Origin: Flavobacteriales bacterium BRH_c54
GTDB taxonomy: Bacteria > Bacteroidota > Bacteroidia > Flavobacteriales_E > Vicingaceae
Reading direction: 5' to 3'
Assembly: GCA_000961845.1 (NCBI GenBank)
Contig: LADZ01000018.1
Location: forward strand, 1-64,000
Length of the DNA: 64,000 nt
Shown here one piece after another: positions 8,715 to 17,363 of the stretch. Both the position numbers and the translations under genes were made by a program. The notes below the pieces were generated by a model, which was given only the letters and a program-made list of their open reading frames with translations, did no database searches and was not told the origin of the DNA. The first letter of the stretch is position 1. Each line of letters begins with the position of its first letter.

Positions 8715-9842
8715 ATGAAAATCGGAATAGTTTGTTATCCAACCTTTGGAGGAAGTGGCGTTGTAGCCACAGAGCTAGGAAAAGCGCTTGCTGCAAAAGG
8801 AAATAAAGTTCATTTTATATCTTATCAACAACCTTTTAAATTAGATCTTTTCTCCGAAAATATTTTTTATCACGAAGTAAAAGTTACCAATTACCCTTTA
8901 TTCGATTATCAACCTTACGAACTGGTATTAACAAGCAAATTAGTAGATGTTATCAAATTTGAAAAGTTAGATGTACTTCATGTCCACTATGCTATTCCAC
9001 ATGCTTCTGCAGCTTATATGGCTCAACATATTTTAAAATCCGAAGGAATTAACATACCTTTTATTACTACCTTGCATGGAACAGATATTACCCTTGTTGG
9101 AAAAGATAAATCATTTGCTCCTGTAATTACTTTTGCCATTAATGAATCTAATATTGTAACGGCTGTCTCTGAAAGTTTAAAACAAGATACTATAGCTCAT
9201 TTTAATGTTAAAAGAGAAATTAAAGTTATTCCCAACTTCATTTGTTTTTCAGATTATGAAAACTTAGGAGATACTTCTAGTATAAGAAAAAGTTTTGCTC
9301 CTAACAACGAAAAAATATTAATCCATGTATCTAACTTCCGAAAAGTAAAAAGAGTTCAGGATGTTTTTAAGGTTTTTATCAAGGTAAATGAAAAAATTCC
9401 GGCAAAGTTATTATTGGTTGGCGATGGACCAGAAAGGTATCAATTAGAAGAGTTTTGCCGTAACCAAGGAGTATGCGATAAAGTTCATTTTTTAGGTAAA
9501 TTAAAAGATACAGAACGTATTTTATCTGCTTCAGACTTATTTTTACTTACATCAGAATCGGAGAGTTTTGGATTGGCTGCATTAGAAGCTATGGCAGCAA
9601 AAGTTCCTGTAATTTCATCTAATACCGGTGGTATTCCGGAAGTAAACAAACATGGTTTCTCCGGTTATTTAAGTAATGTAGGAGATATTGATGATATGGC
9701 AACAAACGCTTTAAAAATTCTTTCTGACGATGCTGTTTTAGAACAATTTAAACAAAATGCTTACCAACAGGCAAAACAATTTGATATTGAGAAAATTCTT
9801 CCTCAATATGAAGCCATTTACAAAGAACTGATTGAAAAATAA
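8715..9842 (+). CDS. bshA: N-acetyl-alpha-D-glucosaminyl L-malate synthase, bacillithiol biosynthesis
   Basis: BshA is the GT4 glycosyltransferase that joins GlcNAc from UDP-GlcNAc to L-malate, the first step of bacillithiol synthesis. The 375-residue protein begins MKIGIVCYPTFGGSGVVATELG, typical of BshA, and has the GT-B C-terminal motif SESFGLAALEAMA and the SNTGGIPEV loop. The stop codon almost touches that of convergent murI. A bacilliredoxin at 53.9 kb in this window would use the same thiol. bshB and bshC are not in the window. Confidence 0.93.
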   Translation: MKIGIVCYPTFGGSGVVATELGKALAAKGNKVHFISYQQPFKLDLFSENIFYHEVKVTNYPLFDYQPYELVLTSKLVDVIKFEKLDVLHVHYAIPHASAAYMAQHILKSEGINIPFITTLHGTDITLVGKDKSFAPVITFAINESNIVTAVSESLKQDTIAHFNVKREIKVIPNFICFSDYENLGDTSSIRKSFAPNNEKILIHVSNFRKVKRVQDVFKVFIKVNEKIPAKLLLVGDGPERYQLEEFCRNQGVCDKVHFLGKLKDTERILSASDLFLLTSESESFGLAALEAMAAKVPVISSNTGGIPEVNKHGFSGYLSNVGDIDDMATNALKILSDDAVLEQFKQNAYQQAKQFDIEKILPQYEAIYKELIEK

Positions 9843-9843
9843 A

Positions 9844-10647
9844 TTAAAAATCTTCTTGTTTCACCAAGCAATTTTCAATTTTTAATTGTTTTAAAAAAGC
9901 CGTTAATACAGCTATATTATTTCCATTAGAATATACAACATGCTCTTTTTTGTTCGCTGCATACCTCAACATATTTTTTATTTCTAAAATGTGTTTGGTT
10001 TGTCTTGCAACTGCTTCTCCTGAATCAATTAAAGCAATGTGTTGAGGTAAAATTCTTTTAATAATAGGAATTAACATTGGGTAATGAGTACAACCTAGCA
10101 CAACACTATCAACACCTTTTTCTAACATTTTACCTAAATATTGCTCTAATAAAGGCATAGCTTTTTCAAGTTCGCCACTTTCTACTATTTCAACCAAACC
10201 CGCACCTTCTACTTCTATAAACTGCGTGTTTTCAAACTTTTTGGAGGTAAGCGTAAACAACTCACTGCTTAAGGTCCCTTTTGTTGCCAACACTCCTACT
10301 TTATCTGTTTTAGAATTTAAAGCAGCAGGTTTTATTGCCGGTTCTATCCCTATAAAAGGAATATTATAGTTTTCTCTTAAATATTTAATAGCATTTGTTG
10401 TGGCTGTGTTGCAAGCTACTACAATCATTTTGCATCCTAAATCAATCAGTTTTTCTGTGTTTTTAATGCTTAGGGCAATAATTTCTTCTTTAGATTTTTT
10501 GCCGTATGGAGCATTTTTACTGTCCGCCAAATAAATCAACTGTTCATTAGGTAGCATTTGATATACTTCCGACAGTATGGTCAACCCTCCTAATCCGGAA
10601 TCGAAAAAACCTATGGGGCTACTTGATGATGTTTTATTATTTTCCAC
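9844..10647 (-). CDS. murI: Glutamate racemase
   Basis: MurI interconverts L- and D-glutamate for peptidoglycan synthesis in the cytoplasm. The 267-residue protein shows FFDSGLGGLT near the N-terminus, the first catalytic cysteine in VACNTA (Cys79) and the second in GCTHYP (Cys186), all expected for the family. It converges with bshA, with one base between the two stop codons and no room for a dedicated terminator. Its own upstream region is shared with the divergent BlaI-like gene. Confidence 0.95.
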   Translation of the reverse strand: MENNKTSSSSPIGFFDSGLGGLTILSEVYQMLPNEQLIYLADSKNAPYGKKSKEEIIALSIKNTEKLIDLGCKMIVVACNTATTNAIKYLRENYNIPFIGIEPAIKPAALNSKTDKVGVLATKGTLSSELFTLTSKKFENTQFIEVEGAGLVEIVESGELEKAMPLLEQYLGKMLEKGVDSVVLGCTHYPMLIPIIKRILPQHIALIDSGEAVARQTKHILEIKNMLRYAANKKEHVVYSNGNNIAVLTAFLKQLKIENCLVKQEDF

Positions 10648-10714
10648 TTCTTAACCACTATTTTTAATAGGATAAATGTACTTATTTTTAATCTTCTATT
10701 AAAAAACTAAAAAA

Positions 10715-10749
10715 ATAGTTGTATAACTATGTTTTTAGTTATATATTTG
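10715..10749 (+). promoter_or_regulatory. Promoter and candidate BlaI-type operator
   Basis: ATAGTT-GTAT-AACTAT (10715-10730) is a 16-base palindrome, and a second half-like TAGTTATATA follows at 10736. TTG (10719-10721), a 20-base spacer and TATATTTG (10742-10749) form a Bacteroidota promoter, so a repressor bound at the palindrome would cover the -33 region. The -7 box ends 4 bases before the ATG at 10754, so the mRNA may be leaderless. Confidence 0.55.
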
Positions 10750-10753
10750 CCTT

Positions 10754-11110
10754 ATGATAGAATTAACTAAAGCAGAAGAAGAAATTATGCAAGTAGTTTG
10801 GCAGTTAAAAAATTGTTTTGTGAAAGAAATAATTGAACAACTTCCAGAACCTAAACCTGCATACAATACCGTTTCAACAATTGTAAGAATATTAGAACGA
10901 AAAAATTTTGTAAGCTATAAAGCATTTGGAAAAACACATCAATACTATCCTATTATAAATAAAGAAGACTATACTAAGTTTAAAACTAATAACTTGCTTA
11001 GCAACTATTTTGGTGGATCAGCAGAAAAAATGATGTCTTTCTTTATAAAAGAAAAGAAAATTGATTTAAAACAGATAGATGAACTACTTAAATCTATAAA
11101 AAATGAATAG
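10754..11110 (+). CDS. BlaI/MecI family transcriptional repressor
   Basis: A 118-residue winged-helix repressor of the BlaI/MecI/CopY family, with the characteristic opening LTKAEEEIMQVVWQL and the wing region AYNTVSTIVRILERKNFV. Its gene overlaps the M56 (BlaR1-like) gene by 8 bases, the classical repressor-sensor arrangement. In Bacteroidota such pairs are widespread and usually not linked to beta-lactamases; none is present here. The palindrome at 10715-10730 is a plausible autoregulatory operator. Confidence 0.92.
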   Translation: MIELTKAEEEIMQVVWQLKNCFVKEIIEQLPEPKPAYNTVSTIVRILERKNFVSYKAFGKTHQYYPIINKEDYTKFKTNNLLSNYFGGSAEKMMSFFIKEKKIDLKQIDELLKSIKNE

Positions 11111-12278
11111 TATGGAGTTACCTATATATTTACTAAAAAGTACGTTAATCTTTAGTATGATGTATTTATGCTATCAAGTATTGTTTAGCAAAACAACTTT
11201 TTTTCAGTTAAACCGATTTTATTTATTGGCTATCATCCCTATTTCTTTGGTATTGCCTTTTTTAAACATTGCTAATTCCACTATTATTGAAAATACTTTT
11301 TTGGCTCAATTGCCAGAAATTACAATAAATTCAAATCAAGAAACTATTAGCAATTCAATTATGAATTGGAAAAATGTTTATTGGACAATAAGTTTTAGTT
11401 TAATGGCTTTGTACTTTTTTAAATTAATTCGATTGGTATCGCTAATCTTTAAATTAAAAAAAGATGTAACTAAAAACATTCTGCCATTTTCATTCTTCAA
11501 CTTTATTTATATTCCTGAAAATATTGATAATGAAGCAAAAAATATGATTTTAGCTCACGAAAGAATTCATGCTAAAGAACTTCATTCGCTTGATATTTTA
11601 ATTTATGAATTATATAAAACACTATTTTGGTTTAACCCATTGGTTTGGATAGCATTAAAAAACATAAAAAACAATCATGAATTTATTGCTGACAATATTG
11701 TCTCTCAATCAAATAAAAAACACTATTTTAATGTATTGATAGCTCAATTATTGGGTGCCAATTGCAGCGATTTAGTAAATAATTTTAACAATCAATTATT
11801 AATCAAAAAAAGAATAGCCATGATGAAAACACAAAAAACTAATAACATTAAAGTATTAAATTACTTATTGATAATACCAATAATGGTAATTGCTTTAATG
11901 GGTGCAGCAACTTTAAATGCACAAGAAAATAATGCTAAAACCGTTAAAAAGGCTGATAAAATTTACGACCAAGTTGACCAAATGCCCGAATTTAAAGGTG
12001 GAATGGATGCTTTAATGAAGTATATGGGTGATAATGTTACTTATCCTGAAAAAGCTAAAGAAGAAAAAATTGAGGGAAAAGTTTTTGTTTCATTTATAGT
12101 AAATGAAAAAGGAAAAGTTACAGAAGCTAAAATAGTGAAGGGGGCAAATGAGCTTTTAGATAAAGAAGCGTTAAGAGTAATTAATAAAATGCCTGATTGG
12201 ACTCCCGGGAAACATGAAGGCAAAAATGTAAATGTTAAAATGCATTTGCCAATTAATTTCAAACTAGATGATAAATAG
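11103..12278 (+). CDS. BlaR1-like M56 metallopeptidase with C-terminal TonB domain
   Basis: A 391-residue membrane protein. N-terminal transmembrane helices are followed by an M56 peptidase region with the zinc motif HERIH (residues 152-156), another transmembrane segment near residues 252-270, and a C-terminal TonB_C-type domain (about 312-390, with VSFIVNEKGKV and PDWTPGKHEGK). The family senses an envelope signal and cleaves its cognate BlaI repressor. The TonB-like domain replaces the penicillin-binding sensor of true BlaR1, so the signal is unknown. It is translationally coupled to the repressor gene by an 8-base overlap and closed by the terminator at 12297-12328. Confidence 0.88.
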   Translation: MNSMELPIYLLKSTLIFSMMYLCYQVLFSKTTFFQLNRFYLLAIIPISLVLPFLNIANSTIIENTFLAQLPEITINSNQETISNSIMNWKNVYWTISFSLMALYFFKLIRLVSLIFKLKKDVTKNILPFSFFNFIYIPENIDNEAKNMILAHERIHAKELHSLDILIYELYKTLFWFNPLVWIALKNIKNNHEFIADNIVSQSNKKHYFNVLIAQLLGANCSDLVNNFNNQLLIKKRIAMMKTQKTNNIKVLNYLLIIPIMVIALMGAATLNAQENNAKTVKKADKIYDQVDQMPEFKGGMDALMKYMGDNVTYPEKAKEEKIEGKVFVSFIVNEKGKVTEAKIVKGANELLDKEALRVINKMPDWTPGKHEGKNVNVKMHLPINFKLDDK

Positions 12279-12296
12279 TTTAATATTAACACCAAC

Positions 12297-12328
12297 AAAA
12301 AAGGCTGCAATAAATTGCAGCCTTTTTT
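12297..12328. terminator. Bidirectional intrinsic terminator
   Basis: A 14-bp perfect stem with a TAAA loop, flanked by As on the left and Ts on the right, lies between the convergent BlaR1-like and DUF2795 genes and should work in both directions. Confidence 0.9.
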
Positions 12329-12349
12329 GTTTTGTCCTATTTTTTCAAA

Positions 12350-12571
12350 TCAATATTCATCCTCATTAAAAAAGAAATCTTCTTTGGTAGGATAATCCGG
12401 CCAAACATCATCAATGCTATCATAAATTTCTTCATCTCCTTCTAACTCTTGAAGGTTTTCTATTACTTCTAAAGGGGCACCTGTTCTGATAGCATAATCA
12501 ATTAATTCATCTTTATCTGCAGGCCATGGTGCATCTTCTAAATGTGATGCTAATTCTAGTGTCCAATACAT
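12350..12571 (-). CDS. DUF2795 family protein
   Basis: A 73-residue acidic cytoplasmic protein of the DUF2795 type, strongly conserved in Bacteroidota, opening MYWTLELASHLEDAPWP and containing KDELIDYAIRTGAP. The second half is very acidic and ends in a WPDYPT segment and a Glu/Asp-rich tail. No function is established for the family that I know of. It is monocistronic, with a promoter at 12630-12659 and the bidirectional hairpin at 12297-12328. Confidence 0.85.
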   Translation of the reverse strand: MYWTLELASHLEDAPWPADKDELIDYAIRTGAPLEVIENLQELEGDEEIYDSIDDVWPDYPTKEDFFFNEDEY

Positions 12572-12629
12572 AATTTCTAAGTTTTAGTTATGTTTAATTT
12601 TGGTTTTTATGCGTTTTTTAATCGTTACG

Positions 12630-12659
12630 CAAAAGTAGATTTTTTGTTTACATAAGCAA
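12630..12659 (-). promoter_or_regulatory. Promoter of the DUF2795 gene
   Basis: On the minus strand TTG (12659-12657), a 19-base spacer and TACTTTTG (12637-12630) match the Bacteroidota -33/-7 pattern. The predicted leader is about 50 bases. Confidence 0.6.
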
Positions 12660-12721
12660 GAAAAAAATTATCAACTATTTTTCAGCATGATTATCAACTC
12701 ACAAAAAAGGCTTTTCAGTCT

Positions 12722-13270
12722 TTAATAACGAGGCTTCCAAGGTATTTCTTTAGCCTTAAAATCTTGTGTAAACTTTCTACTTAATACAAATAAATAGTCT
12801 GATAATCGGTTAAGATAAATGATAATATCTTCATTTATTGGCTCTTTTTCCGATAAAAATACAACTAACCTTTCAGCTCTTCTGCAAACACATCTGGCAA
12901 TGTGACAATAAGAAACCGTTGGGTGCCCACCAGGCAAGACGAAAGAACGCATTTCAGGCAAAGTTTCATTCATTTTATCAATTTCTTTTTCTAATAATTC
13001 AATATCTGATTTATTGAGTTGAGGCGTTTTTACTTTTTTATTACTTGGATCAGTAGCTAAATTAGAACCCAAGGTAAATAGCCTGTCTTGCACTTCCAAT
13101 AAAATGTTAAAAGTAGCCTCATCAATAACTTGGTCTCTTATCAACCCAATAGTTGAATTTAATTCATCAACCGTTCCATAAGCTTCAATTCTATAATGAT
13201 ATTTAGGAACTCTTTCCCCTCCAAAAAGTGAAGTTTCTCCTCTATCGCCTGTCTTTGTGTATATTTTCAT
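12722..13270 (-). CDS. Cob(I)yrinic acid a,c-diamide adenosyltransferase (PduO type)
   Basis: A 182-residue ATP:corrinoid adenosyltransferase that transfers the adenosyl group of ATP to Co(I) corrinoids to make adenosylcobalamin. The N-terminal MKIYTKTGDRGETSLFGGERV is the ATP-binding signature of the PduO/MMAB family, and the active-site helix CRRAERLV is present. No cobalamin synthesis gene or B12 riboswitch is nearby, consistent with cofactor salvage. It is transcribed alone; a GC-rich inverted repeat (13291-13320) lies just upstream. Confidence 0.93.
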   Translation of the reverse strand: MKIYTKTGDRGETSLFGGERVPKYHYRIEAYGTVDELNSTIGLIRDQVIDEATFNILLEVQDRLFTLGSNLATDPSNKKVKTPQLNKSDIELLEKEIDKMNETLPEMRSFVLPGGHPTVSYCHIARCVCRRAERLVVFLSEKEPINEDIIIYLNRLSDYLFVLSRKFTQDFKAKEIPWKPRY

Positions 13271-13290
13271 CTTTTTTTTAATTTAATTAG

Positions 13291-13320
13291 CCCCCTCTAA
13301 CTCCCCCGAAAGGGGAGGAT
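13291..13320. repeat. GC-rich inverted repeat, possible dispersed element remnant
   Basis: A C/G-rich tract in AT-rich intergenic DNA contains CTCCCC/GGGGAG arms (13301-13306 and 13312-13317) around CGAAA. It resembles short C-rich elements scattered through many Bacteroidota genomes; its copy number cannot be determined here. Confidence 0.4.
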
Positions 13321-13396
13321 ATCCAACGCAAAAGGCTAATACATTCGTATATTTTATTAATTTAACTCACCTCAAAATTATACCTTTTTTATGGTA

Positions 13397-13427
13397 TTGT
13401 TTATAATGATTCTAAATAGTACTTTTG
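13397..13427 (+). promoter_or_regulatory. Promoter of the small Cys-rich ORF
   Basis: TTG (13397-13399), a 20-base spacer and TACTTTTG (13420-13427) form a Bacteroidota promoter. The -7 box ends 4 bases before the ATG at 13432, the same geometry as upstream of the BlaI-like gene. Confidence 0.55.
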
Positions 13428-13431
13428 CTTT

Positions 13432-13581
13432 ATGAAAGCAACAACGTCATCTAAATCTATTTTTGAACAAAAGTCTCAAGAGGTTTTTGATTTAAGAAAG
13501 AAGAAAAAGAAATCTGCTTGTTGCGAAAAATTTAAGAAGAAAGGCAAGTTCTGTAAAAGCTGTCCTTGCAGTTGGGCTTAA
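13432..13581 (+). CDS. Small Cys-rich basic protein (49 aa)
   Basis: A short ORF from ATG 13432 to TAA 13579-13581. The N-terminal 20 residues are polar and followed by a Lys-rich stretch (residues 22-27). Then come five cysteines in a compact C-terminal half: Cys30-Cys31, Cys41, Cys44 and Cys46 (CC-x9-C-x2-C-P-C). This spacing could bind zinc or another metal. Support for expression comes from the promoter with its -7 box 4 bases before the ATG. The stop lies two bases from the stop of the convergent MORN-repeat gene. I recall similar tiny CC...CP proteins in Bacteroidota, but no function. Confidence 0.65.
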   Translation: MKATTSSKSIFEQKSQEVFDLRKKKKKSACCEKFKKKGKFCKSCPCSWA

Positions 13582-13583
13582 AT

Positions 13584-15362
13584 TTACTCTTCCTTCACTT
13601 TCTTACCTTCCTTAAAATACATTATTCTTTTTACTTTTCCTTGTTGTTTTTCATAAAATACCCATTTTCCTTCTGCTTGTCCATTTTTATAATTCTTTTC
13701 ACTTTCTAACGTTCCTATTTCGTACCAAGAGGTTACTTTACCTTCTTGTCTTCCTCCTACCATTGTTTGTTCGTACATTTTATTACCATTTTCGTAATAA
13801 TACGTCCATTTCCCATCTTGTTCATTATTTACAAAAAACCCATCCGTTTTTGGTTTACCGTTTTCATACCACTCAAAACAAGCTCCTTCTTTAACGGAAA
13901 GCATATATTGATCATTTACTTCCATAAACTTATTATTTCTATCTTTATAATATTTCTTTTTATCTTTAGGAACAATCATATATGTCTCAAGCAATTCTTG
14001 CTTCCCGTTTTCGTACCAATGCTCCCAAATACCGTCTTTCAATCCGTTTTTATATTCTCCCGCATAATCTTTATTTCCATTTAAAAACCAACCTTCCCAC
14101 TTGCCATTCATTAAACCGTTTGTATAATACCCTTTATCTTTTAGTTCTCCCGAATCGTACCAAGATTGCCACAAACCCTCTTCTTTTCCGTTTTCAAATT
14201 TACCTTGCATTACTAATTGGCTTTCTTCTGTATAAAAACTCCACAACCCATGTTTTAAATTATCTTTATAACTTCCTTGTTTCCACACCACTCCATTTGG
14301 ATACCAATACGTCCATTCTCCATTTTTCTTGTCATTTTCATAATTTCCTTCATAACTTTTATTGGCTTTAGAGTCATAAAAAGTCCATAATCCATGTCTT
14401 AAATCATCTTTAAAATGACCAATAAAATCGGTATTTCCATTTTCTAATAAATACATCCATTTCCCATCTTTTTTACCATTTTTATAATTCCCTTCTGCGC
14501 TTAATTTTCCATTTTCGAACCACTCCTTATAAGTACCATTTTCTTTTCCAGCAACATAATTAACTTGTTTTAATAATTGTCCATTAGCATACCAGAATTT
14601 CCAAGTTCCATCAAAAACACCATCTTTAAAGTTTCCTTCCGAAAAAATAGATTCATCAGGTCTGAAGTTAGTCCACTTTCCATCTCTTAAATTATTTTTG
14701 TACGACCCTTCTGTAATTTTAGCTCCATTATTGGCATATTCTATCCATAAACCAGTTTTTAAACTATCTTTATATTTTCCTGAAATTTGAGGATTCTTAT
14801 TTTCATGATATTCTATAAATTGCCCATTACCATTTACAACTAAACCTTTCCCATCATTACTCCAAAAACTTATCATTTTAGCAACACCATTATCAAACAA
14901 CATTTTACTTTTTATTTGCTTATTGTCGTACCAAGAGGTCCATTCACCAGCTCTTTCATCCCTTTTAAAATGTCCTTCTTCTTTTTTATTTCCCGATGGA
15001 TAATAAAAAGTCCATAAACTATCTCTGTAACCAATTTTGTTATATCCCACCAATTCGAGCTGACCGTTTTCGTACCAAACTTTGCATTCTCCTTCTTTCA
15101 TTGAATGAACAAAATTTCCTTGTTCTACTTTTTTACCTTCATCATTATAATTAATATATTCACCATGAAATTCACCATCTTTATAAGTAACTTCTTGCTG
15201 AATTACACCTTCTTTACTCCAGAAAGTCCACTTTCCTTGCTCAAGACCATCTTTAACAACTCCTTCGGCTTTTTTATTACCATTAGTCCATTTGTAAGTA
15301 TGCAACTGTGCAAAAACAGAAGTGTTTAACAATAATAAAACAATAAATAATCGTATGTTCAT
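13584..15362 (-). CDS. Exported MORN-type (YwqK-like) repeat protein
   Basis: A 592-residue protein with a Sec signal peptide (MNIRLFIVLLLLNTSVFAQ) followed by about 21 tandem repeats of roughly 23 residues. The consensus is DGKWTxWYxNG-x-x-x-x-x-GxYKNG, the MORN_2/toxin-antitoxin YwqK pattern. One degenerate insertion (around residues 465-490, MIVPKDKKKYYKDRNN) breaks the period. The repeats form a long beta-meander. Despite the database name, nothing here suggests a toxin-antitoxin pair. Periplasmic or outer-surface location is inferred from the signal peptide. It is monocistronic. Confidence 0.85.
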   Translation of the reverse strand: MNIRLFIVLLLLNTSVFAQLHTYKWTNGNKKAEGVVKDGLEQGKWTFWSKEGVIQQEVTYKDGEFHGEYINYNDEGKKVEQGNFVHSMKEGECKVWYENGQLELVGYNKIGYRDSLWTFYYPSGNKKEEGHFKRDERAGEWTSWYDNKQIKSKMLFDNGVAKMISFWSNDGKGLVVNGNGQFIEYHENKNPQISGKYKDSLKTGLWIEYANNGAKITEGSYKNNLRDGKWTNFRPDESIFSEGNFKDGVFDGTWKFWYANGQLLKQVNYVAGKENGTYKEWFENGKLSAEGNYKNGKKDGKWMYLLENGNTDFIGHFKDDLRHGLWTFYDSKANKSYEGNYENDKKNGEWTYWYPNGVVWKQGSYKDNLKHGLWSFYTEESQLVMQGKFENGKEEGLWQSWYDSGELKDKGYYTNGLMNGKWEGWFLNGNKDYAGEYKNGLKDGIWEHWYENGKQELLETYMIVPKDKKKYYKDRNNKFMEVNDQYMLSVKEGACFEWYENGKPKTDGFFVNNEQDGKWTYYYENGNKMYEQTMVGGRQEGKVTSWYEIGTLESEKNYKNGQAEGKWVFYEKQQGKVKRIMYFKEGKKVKEE

Positions 15363-15457
15363 GGTTTAAAAATTTTGCTACGAATTTAACGAAAAAAGAC
15401 AAACTTTATTGGTTTAAACAAAGCTTAGGTATTTTATAGAAATATGGTATTTTAACT

Positions 15458-15465
15458 TACCTTTG
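15458..15465 (+). promoter_or_regulatory. Candidate -7 box of the TPR-phosphatase gene
   Basis: TACCTTTG matches TAnnTTTG and ends 20 bases before the GTG at 15486, supporting that start over the next in-frame ATG about 50 bases further in. Confidence 0.45.
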
Positions 15466-15485
15466 AAGCCAATAGTCATAATATA

Positions 15486-17231
15486 GTGAATCCAACACTT
15501 GAAAATATAAGCTCATTATTACAGTCTTCTTCGGAATTGATGGAAGACAATTTGCCTGAAGCTATTCATAAAGCTCGTGAGGCAGAAAAAATTGCAACAG
15601 AAATTTTCGATACAAAAGCATTGGCAGATTGTTCTAAACAAATCGCTCTTTGTTATTCTCAAGCTTCAAATTATATTGAAACGCTAAAAGCTGTTTTGCA
15701 TGCTCAAGAACTTTATCAGTCAGTTAATGATTATAAAGGCGAGGCAGATTGCTTAAACATTTTAGGTGGCGTTTATAATTTTTTAAAAGATTATCAAAAA
15801 CGATTGGAATGTAATTTAAGGTGCTTAGAACTTAGAAAAAAAGTAAACGATAAAAACGGACAGCTCAGTACCTACAATAATATTGGTGATACTTACACCG
15901 TTATGGGTGATTATGAAAATGCTCTACATTATTTTAATATTTGTTTAAGTTTTCCTGATATCTCTACTCGAATTAAAGCCATTGTACATCACAATATTGG
16001 AGAGGTTAATTTTTTTAAAAAAGATTACCCTAATGCTTTAATTTATTTAAATCAAGGGTTGGAACTAGGTAAAGAAAGCAATTATTGGCAAATTATTATT
16101 GCCTCCAGCACCATGATCGGGGCTATACATAATATCCAAAATAACACTACCGAAGCTATTAAAATATTAAATACAGCTTTAAAAGTTGCTCAAGAAAAAA
16201 AATCTATTGAAGAAGAAATTCCTATTTACAAAGAACTTTCTATTACCTATGCAAAACTAAACAACTTCAACAAAGCTTACGAATTTCTTAATCTTCACAA
16301 CCAATATAAAGAACAACTTTTAGCGGATAATAATGCTCAACAGCTTAAAAAAATTGAATTTAATTTTCAATTAAAAGCAATAACTTCCGAAACAGAAGAA
16401 ACAAAAAGAAAAAACACGCAACTTACTAAGGCTTTTAATAAAATTGAGCAACAAAGAAATGAAATTGAATTTAAAAACATAGCCATTACAGATAGTATTC
16501 ACTATGCAAAAAGAATTCAATTAGCCATTATTCCCAGTGAAAATAAGGTTAAATCCCTACTTAAAAACAGCTTTGTGTTTTATCAACCAAAAGATATTGT
16601 TTCGGGCGATTTTTATTGGACAGAAAAAATAGGTGCTAAAACATTTTTTGCTGTTATAGATTGTACCGGACATGGAGTTCCTGGAGCTTTTGTTAGTCTT
16701 ATTGCCTTTAATTTATTGAACAAAGTAGTATTAGAAAAACAAATCTCTCAACCATCAGAAATTTTAACCCAATTAGATGAATTATTAATTCGCTTATTCA
16801 AAAAATCAGATAAAAATATTAGAGATGGTTTTGATATGGGTTTATGTTGTTGGGATAATGAAGACAACACATTAAATTTTTCGGGAGCTAATCATTCTCT
16901 TTTTAGGATAATTAATAACGAATTACAAGAAATTAAAGGCACTAAAGCATCTATAGGTTATTCATTATATGAAACCAAACACATATTTAAAAATCATACT
17001 TTTAAACTAGAAAAAGGAGAAACTGTTTATTTGTGTTCTGATGGATTACCGGATCAATTTGGAGGAGAAAAAGGCAAAAAACTAAAGTGGAAAGGTTTTA
17101 AAAATTGGTTAATAGAAATTCAATCTACCTCTATGGATAAGCAAAAAAATAAAATTCATCAACTTTTTAAAAATTGGAAAAAAGACCAAGAGCAAATTGA
17201 TGATGTTTGCATGTTAGGAGTTAGGTTTTAA
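15486..17231 (+). CDS. TPR-repeat PP2C-type (SpoIIE) serine phosphatase
   Basis: A 581-residue cytoplasmic signalling protein. Residues about 20-290 are tetratricopeptide repeats (for example GDTYTVMGDYENALHYF), followed by a coiled coil (about 290-345) and a SpoIIE/PP2C phosphatase domain. The metal-binding blocks VSGDFYW, DCTGHGVPGAF, SDGLPDQFGG and a terminal DDVCMLGVR are all intact, so it should be active. These enzymes usually dephosphorylate anti-sigma-factor antagonists; no such partner is adjacent. The start is GTG, chosen because a -7 box lies 20 bases upstream and the TPR region begins soon after. Confidence 0.88.
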   Translation: MNPTLENISSLLQSSSELMEDNLPEAIHKAREAEKIATEIFDTKALADCSKQIALCYSQASNYIETLKAVLHAQELYQSVNDYKGEADCLNILGGVYNFLKDYQKRLECNLRCLELRKKVNDKNGQLSTYNNIGDTYTVMGDYENALHYFNICLSFPDISTRIKAIVHHNIGEVNFFKKDYPNALIYLNQGLELGKESNYWQIIIASSTMIGAIHNIQNNTTEAIKILNTALKVAQEKKSIEEEIPIYKELSITYAKLNNFNKAYEFLNLHNQYKEQLLADNNAQQLKKIEFNFQLKAITSETEETKRKNTQLTKAFNKIEQQRNEIEFKNIAITDSIHYAKRIQLAIIPSENKVKSLLKNSFVFYQPKDIVSGDFYWTEKIGAKTFFAVIDCTGHGVPGAFVSLIAFNLLNKVVLEKQISQPSEILTQLDELLIRLFKKSDKNIRDGFDMGLCCWDNEDNTLNFSGANHSLFRIINNELQEIKGTKASIGYSLYETKHIFKNHTFKLEKGETVYLCSDGLPDQFGGEKGKKLKWKGFKNWLIEIQSTSMDKQKNKIHQLFKNWKKDQEQIDDVCMLGVRF

Positions 17232-17309
17232 CTTTTTTATACTTATTATTAAATCTATTAGACTTAGACTAAGTTATAAAAAAGTGTTATTTTTTTATAC
17301 GGTCAAATT

Positions 17310-17317
17310 TATGTTTG
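17310..17317 (+). promoter_or_regulatory. Candidate -7 box upstream of the efflux cassette
   Basis: TATGTTTG matches TAnnTTTG 46 bases before the ATG at 17364. No good -33 TTTG is visible at the expected distance. Confidence 0.35.
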
Positions 17318-17363
17318 TACATTTGCTATCTATTCTAAATTTAGAATGTTACTGACTAACAAA

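Noticed and set aside
13746-15329. Plus-strand ORFs opposite the MORN-repeat gene, with membrane-like composition
   Set aside because: Repeated antisense frames of a Trp/Tyr/Gly repeat gene naturally give hydrophobic shadows; no start signals or family features.
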